A stretch of DNA of 40,804 nt, taken from contig PLSB01000110.1 in the NCBI GenBank assembly GCA_003165005.1, forward strand, positions 9,329-50,132, given 5' to 3'. Under the pieces are notes generated by a model. The model did no database searches. It had not been told where the DNA came from and was given only the letters and a program-made list of their open reading frames with translations. The DNA comes from Acidobacteriaceae bacterium. Its GTDB lineage: Bacteria > Acidobacteriota > Terriglobia > Terriglobales > Acidobacteriaceae. Made by a program: the position numbers and the translations under genes. How positions within the stretch are numbered: position 1 is the first letter of the stretch; each line of letters opens with the position of its first letter. Positions 24,762 to 31,704 of the stretch are shown here, piece by piece.

Positions 24762-25394
24762 ATGATGCCAAGGCTCAAATGGTTCGCCTGGGTGGCATGG
24801 TTCTTGCTGCCGGCGGCGCTTTCGGCCCAGCCGGACCATCTGCTGGCGCGCATCTGGGATGGCGTGCAACAGGCGCAGGCACAGACGGCCACGGCATGCG
24901 GCACCGTGGTTGAGACCCGTTCCTCGCCCTTAATGGCCCGCCCCCTCGTGCTCAAGGGCAAGTTCTGCACCGAGGGCGCGGTGCGCTTCTGGCTGGAGTA
25001 TCTTCCTCCCCACGCGTTGACGGTGCGCTTCAATACGGATCTTCTGAATGCGACGGGAAGCGATGGCCAGACCGAAATCCTGGAAATCGGCAGCGGCGTG
25101 CGCCGCGCCCAGGCCACATTCAGCCGCGAAGGCTCGATAGCGGGACTTCAAAAGGACTTTTCCATCACGGTTACGGAAAACGAACGCGAGTACGAGATGA
25201 AGTTCGTTCCCCGCACCGAGGCCTTCCGCAAGCGACTGAATTTTCTCGTGGTCAAGCTGAACAAGCGCACCTTTCTTCCCCGGTCAATCGAAGTGGACGG
25301 AAGGAGCGGGGTCAACAGCGTCTTTGCCATTGACATTACCTCGACCAACGAAAAGTTGCCTGCCGCAATCTTCGAGGTGAAAAAATCCCAGTGA
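24762..25394 (+). CDS. LolA-like periplasmic lipid/lipoprotein carrier
   Basis: A 210-residue secreted protein. The signal peptide covers residues 1-22 (FAWVAWFLLPAALSA, cleavage before QPDH). The mature part has the alternating beta-strand pattern of outer-membrane lipoprotein carriers (VVETRSSPLMARPLVLKGKF, RFWLEYLPPHALTVRF, LNFLVVKLNKRTFLPRSIEVD, FAIDITS). It lies two bases after the GT2 stop and overlaps the FabZ-like gene. Aryl-polyene clusters contain a similar LolA-like gene next to an MMPL exporter, where it is thought to ferry the lipid across the periplasm. The same role is inferred here. Confidence 0.78.
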   Translation: MMPRLKWFAWVAWFLLPAALSAQPDHLLARIWDGVQQAQAQTATACGTVVETRSSPLMARPLVLKGKFCTEGAVRFWLEYLPPHALTVRFNTDLLNATGSDGQTEILEIGSGVRRAQATFSREGSIAGLQKDFSITVTENEREYEMKFVPRTEAFRKRLNFLVVKLNKRTFLPRSIEVDGRSGVNSVFAIDITSTNEKLPAAIFEVKKSQ

Positions 25395-25807
25395 TGGAAC
25401 GAGAAGAGATCGAAAAGCTGATTCCTCACCGGCCGCCGTTCCTGTGGATCGATCGTGTGGAGGAACTGGAAGCCGGCCTGCGCTGCGTTGCGGTTCTCCA
25501 CGTCGATCGAGAGAACCCGATCTTCGCAGGGCATTTTCCCGGCCGGCCGGTTTTGCCCGGCGTCCTGATGATCGAAGCCGTGGCGCAAACCGCCGGGGTG
25601 ATGCTGGGCGCAACAGGCCCGGCGGAGCGCGTGTTGCTCGCGGCCGTCAACCGTTTCAAGTTTCTGCGGCCGGTGGTTCCCGGCGATTGCCTGCGCATTG
25701 AGACCCGGAAGCTGACGCAAGCGGCAAACATGGCTTACATCGAGGGCACGATTACCATGAATGGAGAAAAGGTGGCAAGCGGTGAGCTTTCGGTAGCCTG
25801 GGGCTAG
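25394..25807 (+). CDS. FabZ-like 3-hydroxyacyl-ACP dehydratase
   Basis: A 137-residue hotdog-fold dehydratase. The active site is in IFAGHFPGRPVLPGV with His47, then MIEAVAQTAG with Glu61, and LIPHRPPFLWIDRV is the usual N-terminal signature. It would convert 3-hydroxyacyl-ACP to enoyl-ACP and, with the reductase at 34683-35423 and the KS pair, supplies the processing steps of chain extension. No enoyl reductase gene is present in the window, so repeated cycles would leave conjugated double bonds. The start is the ATG at 25394, overlapping the LolA-like stop (a GTG at 25391 is also possible). It is the last gene before a repeat-rich gap. Confidence 0.9.
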   Translation: MEREEIEKLIPHRPPFLWIDRVEELEAGLRCVAVLHVDRENPIFAGHFPGRPVLPGVLMIEAVAQTAGVMLGATGPAERVLLAAVNRFKFLRPVVPGDCLRIETRKLTQAANMAYIEGTITMNGEKVASGELSVAWG

Positions 25808-25827
25808 GTCTTTGGCCGCATGAATTT

Positions 25828-25930
25828 GTACCTTTGGGTTTCGTGCTATCCCACCCTTTCGCCCAAAGAACGAGCGAAAGGATGGGGCACGGGAAGGTTC
25901 TTCTTCAAGCTGTCAGCGACCTAGTGTGAC
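25828..25930. repeat. REP-like palindromic repeat, unit 2
   Basis: Same element as at 19754-19855. The palindrome arms are CCCACCCTTTCGCCC and GAGCGAAAGGATGGG (one arm has a G-to-A change), followed by GGGCACGGGAAGGTTCTTCTTC, ending CTAGTGTGAC. It lies in the 298-base gap 25808-26105 after the FabZ-like gene. The rest of that gap has no gene. Confidence 0.75.
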
Positions 25931-26035
25931 TTGAGGATTGTGGCTTCGCCTGATACCAATAAAAGGACCGCCAGAGCGATCGCGCGCAGTTCGAGACGGG
26001 CATACCGATCCGGCCCGCAAACGATGGCGCAATCT

Positions 26036-26079
26036 CCCACCCATTTCCGCAGAAAACGCGGAAATGGATGGGGCACGGA
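26036..26079. repeat. REP-like palindrome with the same outer arms but a different stem
   Basis: CCCACCCATTTCCGC at 26036-26050 and GCGGAAATGGATGGG at 26058-26072, with a 7-base loop (AGAAAAC), followed by GCACGG. The outer arms (CCCACCC / GGATGGGGCACGG) are those of the repeats at 19754 and 25828, but the inner stem has changed on both sides so that pairing is kept. This points to selection for the hairpin, or to a mixed family of elements. Confidence 0.65.
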
Positions 26080-26105
26080 AGCATTATTTTAGGGCCGGAC
26101 CAATC

Positions 26106-27206
26106 ATGACGATGAAAGCCAGCAAAGCATACATAAAGAGGATGGCGGCGAGCCTGTTGACGGAGGGCCTGGAACCGGGTCGGGCCGGGATGGCGGTCGG
26201 CTTGGGAATCTTCATCGGCATTGTGCCGATCTATGGCTTGCAGACTCTGGCCGCCATCGGTCTCGCGATCCTCTTTCGCCTAAATAAGCCGCTCACTGTG
26301 GCCGCCACATTCATCAACAATCCCGTCCTCCAGCCTTTTCTCGTGATCGGATCGGTCGAATGCGGCAGCTTTCTGCGCACCGGCGCGTTCCACACATGGC
26401 ATCTGGCGGGCTATTCGGTTGCGGCACTGCGCAACGATCTGCTTTCGTGGGCGCTGGGCAGCGTGGTTCTGGGGGCGATTGCAGGCGCTCTAGGAGCGCT
26501 CGTAACCACGATTGCCGTCGCATTGCTGCGGCCATCCCGTCCTGGCTTGCGCGCGCGGATCGGTTTTGTGAATGGCGTCTTTGCCGCCGCGCCTAGCTTC
26601 GATCGCGGATTCGTGCGCTGGAAGATGCGGCTGGACAGAATCTTCTCCCTTCTCGATGCCGAAGGCATGGGATCAGGCACGGCCGTCGATCTTGGCTGCG
26701 GCTATGGAATGGCCCTGTGCTTTGCCGCTTACGGCCAGCAGGGACGGCGGCTGGCAGGCTGCGACCTCGACCGGCGGCGCATCGGCGTTTCGCAGAAAGC
26801 TCTGGCGACGTTCGACGCCAAGGTCGAGGTGTGCGACGTGCGGCAATACCAACTGCCTCAGGCCGGACTGATCCTGATTCTCGACGTACTGCAATACCTG
26901 AGCGCCGAGGAGCAACTGGCGTTGCTGGACCGCTGCTGCCGGGCACTCGAGCCGGGAGGAAAGTTCATCTTTCGCGTGCATGACCGGGAGCACGGGCTGC
27001 GTTCGACGCTCACCGTGCTCTTCGACAGGCTGATCTTCAAAATCGGAAACGCGCCCACCCGGCCCTTGATCCTTTCATCGGAGCAATACCGGACGGCGCT
27101 CGAAGCGGCAGGGATGCAGGTGCGCATGCATCGCTTCCGCAATCTTTTGCCCCTGGCGCACATTCTCTTCATTGCCGAGAAGCCGCGGCCGGAGTGTGCG
27201 CCATGA
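26106..27206 (+). CDS. DUF2062 membrane domain fused to a SAM-dependent methyltransferase
   Basis: A 366-residue fusion. Residues about 1-150 match the DUF2062 pattern (GRAGMAVGLGIFIGIVPIYG, FRLNKPLTVAATFINNPV, a hydrophobic LGSVVLGAIAGALGALVTT) with about three membrane segments. Residues about 180-366 form a class I methyltransferase with motif I VDLGCGYGMALC, an acidic CDLDRRRIG turn, LILDVLQYL and GGKFIFRVHD. The enzyme is thus tied to the inner membrane. The ATG at 26106 was chosen (another at 26112); the longer frame from 25938 runs through the repeats and lacks similarity. The next gene overlaps it by four bases (ATGA). Aryl-polyene clusters also carry a methyltransferase, but not in this fusion as far as I recall. 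Confidence 0.82.
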   Translation: MTMKASKAYIKRMAASLLTEGLEPGRAGMAVGLGIFIGIVPIYGLQTLAAIGLAILFRLNKPLTVAATFINNPVLQPFLVIGSVECGSFLRTGAFHTWHLAGYSVAALRNDLLSWALGSVVLGAIAGALGALVTTIAVALLRPSRPGLRARIGFVNGVFAAAPSFDRGFVRWKMRLDRIFSLLDAEGMGSGTAVDLGCGYGMALCFAAYGQQGRRLAGCDLDRRRIGVSQKALATFDAKVEVCDVRQYQLPQAGLILILDVLQYLSAEEQLALLDRCCRALEPGGKFIFRVHDREHGLRSTLTVLFDRLIFKIGNAPTRPLILSSEQYRTALEAAGMQVRMHRFRNLLPLAHILFIAEKPRPECAP

Positions 27207-29752
27207 TCGCCCGATTCACGCGTCCGCTGGCGCATCTGGTGATCCGCTTCCCCGGATGGGTAGCGGCGGCGGCATTGATCGTAACGCTCGTCCTTTTCTC
27301 GCACATACACGCTCTGCGCACCAGCACCGATCTGACCGACATGTTCGGAGCCAAGGATCCGCAGTGGCAGGCAGTAAGCAAGATCGGCAACGAACTCGGC
27401 TATGGAAATCAGCTCTACGTTCTGGTGCTGGCTCCCGAAGGCGGCCAGGACCGCAGCGAACAGATGGAGCAGGTGGCCGATCGACTGACCGAGGAGATGT
27501 CGGCGAGCGGGCTTTTCAAGTCGGCGCGCTCCGGCCTGTCGGAAGAGGAACTGCTGGGCATGGTGCGGCTTTTTTCCTGGAATTTCCCGGTATTCGCGGA
27601 CGCGGAAAACCGCCAGGCCATTCGCGACCGGCTCGATCCCAAGCAGATCCATGCCAACGTGCGCGCCGCCGCCACCGAACTGGTGACTCCCTTCTCGACT
27701 CTGGGCACAAACTACTTTGTCGCCGATCCATTGGGACTGACGGCCGCGGCGGCTCGGAACTCACAGGGCTTGAGCCAGTTTGGCAGCTTCGATCTCACCT
27801 GGGGTGAAGGCAACCGTTTCTTCAGCAAGGATCACAAGGCGCTGCTGATTATTGCCGAACCGCGCCAACCGGCCGTGGATTACCAGTATGCCCACCAGGT
27901 GATGGAGTGGGCCCGGCAGCACGTCGCGGAGGCCACATCCGCCGCGGAGGTTCGGGAATCAGGCGTTCACGCTCTTCCCGCCGGGGCCTATGTCTACTCC
28001 GAAGAAGACCATCTGTTCATCGAAAAGAACATCCGCCGCGTCTCGCTGGTCTCGATCGTCGGCAGCCTGCTGCTTTGCCTGGCGGTTTATCCCAACGTCC
28101 AGATCGTCTTCCTGTCGCTCTTGCCCACGGGCCTGGGAATCCTGTGGACGACGGGAATTGCCAGCTATTATCCCGGCGAAGTGAATCTGATCAGCTTGTC
28201 GTTCATCGCCATTCTCGCCGGCCTTGGCGACGACCAGGTGGTGCACTTCTTCAACCGCTCGCCGCAGGAGTGGGAGAAGGGCGGCAGCTTCAACGACGCC
28301 ATGCTGCGCACCTTTGAAACCACGGGAACCAGCATCGTGCTGTGCATTCTGACCGCGGCCACTTCGACGGCCGCGCTGGCCTGCTCCGGCTTCAAGGCGC
28401 TCTCGGAGTTTGGCTTCATCCTCACCGTGGGCATGTTCATGACGGGCTTGCACACGCTGCTGACGGTGCCCGCCCTGATGCAGTTGTGGGGACGCTATAT
28501 CAAGCCGCTTGCTCCCAAGGCCATCACCTTCCGTTTTCTGCCGGCCGTGGCGCGGGTGACGGTGGATTTTGCCGGCCGTCACGCCCGCGCCGTTGTGATC
28601 GCCGCCGCCGGCCTGTTTCTCGTCTCGCTGTGCCTCCTGCCTTCCCTTCGCTGGGGGGGAAACTTTGTGGTGGAGAGCGGCGCGGACTCGCCCGGACTGA
28701 CGGCGCAAAACCTGCTTTCGTCCAAGTACGGCATCGAAGGCAGCCCGGATGTGCTCCTGATCGCCGGCAGCGAAGAGGAAGTTCTAAGCCGCGCCGAGAA
28801 CCTGACCTCCGGACTCGAGGAATACCAAAGAAAGGGCGTGGTGAAGTCGGTGTTTTCGCCGACCCAGCTTCTGCCGTCCGTCCAGATGCAGGCGCAGCGC
28901 GCCGCCTCGCTCAAGGGGATCGATCTGGACGCCGCGGCGCGCGCCCTCAAGGAGTCTCTAGCGGAGAACGGCTTTCGTCTCGAACCTTACGCCTCCTATT
29001 TCGCGCGCCTTCACCAGTTGAGCCAGGGCGCGCAGCCGCTCACCCTCGAGGGTGCGGAGACCTATCTGCCTGCCGATCTGATGGAAAACAGCATCCGCCG
29101 GACCGCGGACGGCAGCTACGTCGCGGCCATCGCGTTCTATGCCGCCGATCCCAACGCCACGTCGGCCGTCCCCGATCCCGTCCTGAAACAGTGGCGCGAT
29201 CGATACGGTCCGTTTGTCGACTTCTCGTTCAACAAGATCGACCGGGACCTCGAAAGCCGGGTCTCTCACGACAGCCGCCGCGCCCTCCTTTGGACGGCGG
29301 CGGCGATCTTCCTGATCGTGTACTTCACCTTTCGCCGCCTGTCCACAGCATTGCTCGTCCTCATGCCCATCGCTTTTGCCATCGTGGTCACCTTCGGTCT
29401 CTTAGAGCTTGCCGGGCATCGTTTCAGCATGATGGCGATCACCGCGCTGCCTCTCATCGTCGGCATCGGCATCGACAACGGGATTCACCTGGTGCGCCGC
29501 TATCTTGAGAGCGATCGGAACCGCATTCTCACCGTCGCCAAAGCCTCCGGGGCCGCGCTGATCCAGTCGAATCTCACCACCATCGTGGGTTTCGGCGCCT
29601 TGATGACCGCCACCTTCAGGCCCCTGGCCGAGATGGGTCTGGTGACTTCGGTGGGCGTAGCGCTGACTCTGGCTGGGGGTTTCTGGCTGATTCCTGCCAT
29701 CCTGCACCTGAAGGAAAGCGCCAAGGGCAAGGCAGTGGCCGCGGACTTGTAA
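27203..29752 (+). CDS. MMPL/RND-type lipid exporter
   Basis: An 849-residue inner-membrane transporter of the RND superfamily, MMPL/HpnN-like branch. It has two repeats of one membrane helix, a periplasmic loop and five helices. Landmarks are the first helix ALIVTLVLFSHIH, loop start TSTDLTDMFGAKDP, charge-relay region FIAILAGLGDDQVVHF in the first half and LPLIVGIGIDNGIHLVRR in the second, and a C-terminal helix ending GGFWLIPAILHL. It should flip or export a lipid using the proton motive force, handing it to the LolA-like carrier. The ATG at 27203 has GGAG eight bases upstream and overlaps the preceding stop. Related exporters are found in aryl-polyene and hopanoid loci. This supports an envelope-lipid product. 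Confidence 0.88.
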   Translation: MIARFTRPLAHLVIRFPGWVAAAALIVTLVLFSHIHALRTSTDLTDMFGAKDPQWQAVSKIGNELGYGNQLYVLVLAPEGGQDRSEQMEQVADRLTEEMSASGLFKSARSGLSEEELLGMVRLFSWNFPVFADAENRQAIRDRLDPKQIHANVRAAATELVTPFSTLGTNYFVADPLGLTAAAARNSQGLSQFGSFDLTWGEGNRFFSKDHKALLIIAEPRQPAVDYQYAHQVMEWARQHVAEATSAAEVRESGVHALPAGAYVYSEEDHLFIEKNIRRVSLVSIVGSLLLCLAVYPNVQIVFLSLLPTGLGILWTTGIASYYPGEVNLISLSFIAILAGLGDDQVVHFFNRSPQEWEKGGSFNDAMLRTFETTGTSIVLCILTAATSTAALACSGFKALSEFGFILTVGMFMTGLHTLLTVPALMQLWGRYIKPLAPKAITFRFLPAVARVTVDFAGRHARAVVIAAAGLFLVSLCLLPSLRWGGNFVVESGADSPGLTAQNLLSSKYGIEGSPDVLLIAGSEEEVLSRAENLTSGLEEYQRKGVVKSVFSPTQLLPSVQMQAQRAASLKGIDLDAAARALKESLAENGFRLEPYASYFARLHQLSQGAQPLTLEGAETYLPADLMENSIRRTADGSYVAAIAFYAADPNATSAVPDPVLKQWRDRYGPFVDFSFNKIDRDLESRVSHDSRRALLWTAAAIFLIVYFTFRRLSTALLVLMPIAFAIVVTFGLLELAGHRFSMMAITALPLIVGIGIDNGIHLVRRYLESDRNRILTVAKASGAALIQSNLTTIVGFGALMTATFRPLAEMGLVTSVGVALTLAGGFWLIPAILHLKESAKGKAVAADL

Positions 29753-29966
29753 GTCCTTTGTCTTCAGACTTGAGATTTTGCCGCGAATTGGCCAACCTTG
29801 CTTAGAAAGAGGGCGAAATGGACAGTTTATCTGTCGAGAGGCGCGGCGCAGACCGTGCATCCCTACCGGCGGCCATCGCCCCGCATCCGCTCATCGCATT
29901 CACTATTCCCAGACTGGAACAAGGTGTATACTTGCCACACATTATAGAACTGAGTTGAAAAGACGT
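29753..29966. other. Intergenic region with a possible promoter -10 box
   Basis: A 214-base gap between the MMPL gene and the Tes-like gene. It holds TATACT at 29927-29932, about 35 bases before the ATG, but no convincing -35 box at the right distance. No repeat or small gene is seen. Confidence 0.3.
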
Positions 29967-31535
29967 ATGTCCGGATCTGCTGCGGAGGATTTGAACATCG
30001 ATTTGGTTGCCTCCCTTTGCCCCAAGTGTGGAGCACCGAGTACGGCGACCATCTTCGATCGCGGGGGAAAGGTCTACCAACGCTCCCAGTGCGCCTGTCA
30101 TGAGCCGGTCGAAGATCTGATTTTTTCCGACACCGCCCTCTACCGCAAGCTCGACGAATGGAACCGGCTGGTTTTCCCGGATGCTCCTACTGCCGACTTG
30201 CCCCCAGGAAATTGTTATTGCCAGCAGGACATGAAGAGCGGGAACGAGCCCTGTCTGGCGGTGATCGATATTACCAATCGCTGCAACTTCCGCTGCCCGG
30301 TCTGTTTCGCCGAAGCCAAGGGAGAAGGCAGCCACTACCAGCTCGATCTCACGACCGTAAGGAAGATGCTGCAGGCCTTGCTGGACCGCCCCGTGCCCTG
30401 CCGCAGCGTGCAGTTTTCAGGCGGCGAGCCCACTTTGCATCCGGAGTTTCCCGCGATTCTGCGCATGGCGCGGGAGATGGGCTTCACGCACATCCAGGTG
30501 GCGACTAACGGAAGCAAGTTTGCCGATCCCGGCTATGCGAAACTCTGCGAGGATTCGGGACTGCACACGCTCTATCTCCAGTTCGACGGGATGAGCGACG
30601 AAGTTTACGTGAAGATGCGCGGGCAGCGCCTGCTCGACAAAAAGATTGCCGCGGTGCGCAGCGTCGAGCAGACCAACATGCGGCTGGTGCTGGTGCCAAC
30701 CATCATCGCCGGCGTCAATGTCGATCAGCTTGGGCCCATCTTCCGCTTCGCCCTTGAGCACAGCCGCTTTGTCACCGGCATCAGCATTCAGCCGGCGGCG
30801 CACGTTGGCCGCGTCAGCGTCGAGGAGGATGGGGCCGAACCCTTCAATCTTGCCGCCATGGCCCGCGAGTTCGGCGAACAAACCGGGCTGACGCGATTCC
30901 CCGACGACTGGTTTCCCCTCAATTCGCTTTCTTTGCTGAGCCGGGCCATCGACCGCGTCCGTAACCAGCGCTCCCACCCCCCGCTCAGCGATGCGCATTG
31001 CTCGGTCGGAACTTTCTTCTACGTCGATGACAACAACCGGCCTTTCTGTCTGAACAGCTTCTTCGATCTGGGCGGCTTCCTGCGCGGTATGGCGCAGGTG
31101 AAGCCCATGTCCGAACAGGGACTGATCGAGAGGCAGATCTCGAAGATCCGGCAATTCAGCATGTTGTCGAGCCGTCTCGATAAGCACAAGACCCCGCCTG
31201 GACTCACATTCCAGCGCCTGATTCGCTCGCTCGATGCCTGGGAAGACAAGAATGACGGCAGATCCGAGGGTTGGGACCAACGCGGCTTCAATGGCATTTT
31301 CGTCGCCGGCATGCACTTTATGGATGCCCACAGCTACAACCTGCGCAGGCTGCACCGCTGCATCATCCAGTACGTCTCCACGGACGGAGAGCTGATCCCC
31401 TTCTGCAGCTATAACGCCGGCGCACGGCTTCGCGAGTCGGAAGAGTTGGTTCGCATTGAAGACCGGCCGGTCTCGGGCCCCGCGCAAGTTCCCTCCGCGG
31501 CAATGCCCGCTCAGGACACGACCATCGACGGTTGA
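29967..31535 (+). CDS. Tes-like (COG1964) radical SAM protein
   Basis: A 522-residue radical SAM enzyme resembling the MJ0619/tetraether synthase (Tes) family as I remember it. The N-terminal cysteine-rich domain reads SLCPKCGAP (Cys18, 21), GGKVYQRSQCACHEP (Cys42, 44), DLIFSDTALYRKL and NCYCQQ (Cys83, 85). The core follows: AVIDITNRCNFRCPVCFAEA (Cys106, 110, 113), FSGGEPTLHPEF, VATNGSKFA, LYLQFDGMSDEVY and ISIQPAAHVGRVS. Further cysteines near HCSVGTFF and FCSYNAG may bind an auxiliary cluster. Archaeal Tes couples lipid tails tail-to-tail; acidobacterial homologues have been proposed to make iso-diabolic acid or branched GDGTs. The start ATG (MSGSAAEDLN) is chosen because the longer frame from 29778 is not family-like. 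The role here is inferred; COG1964 also has other members. Confidence 0.8.
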   Translation: MSGSAAEDLNIDLVASLCPKCGAPSTATIFDRGGKVYQRSQCACHEPVEDLIFSDTALYRKLDEWNRLVFPDAPTADLPPGNCYCQQDMKSGNEPCLAVIDITNRCNFRCPVCFAEAKGEGSHYQLDLTTVRKMLQALLDRPVPCRSVQFSGGEPTLHPEFPAILRMAREMGFTHIQVATNGSKFADPGYAKLCEDSGLHTLYLQFDGMSDEVYVKMRGQRLLDKKIAAVRSVEQTNMRLVLVPTIIAGVNVDQLGPIFRFALEHSRFVTGISIQPAAHVGRVSVEEDGAEPFNLAAMAREFGEQTGLTRFPDDWFPLNSLSLLSRAIDRVRNQRSHPPLSDAHCSVGTFFYVDDNNRPFCLNSFFDLGGFLRGMAQVKPMSEQGLIERQISKIRQFSMLSSRLDKHKTPPGLTFQRLIRSLDAWEDKNDGRSEGWDQRGFNGIFVAGMHFMDAHSYNLRRLHRCIIQYVSTDGELIPFCSYNAGARLRESEELVRIEDRPVSGPAQVPSAAMPAQDTTIDG

Positions 31536-31704
31536 ACGAGGTTTCTGGCGATTGGTCCGGATGCGATTGCGGGCTCGTCTTGATAGAAGCCGGAAGATTG
31601 CAACTTTGAGTCTTGGGAAGCGCAAACCTAAGAGAACGAATTTACGTTGGCGGAAAACCGGGGCCTCTCAGCAGGCTCCGATAGCAAGGAACTCCAGGAG
31701 CAAG

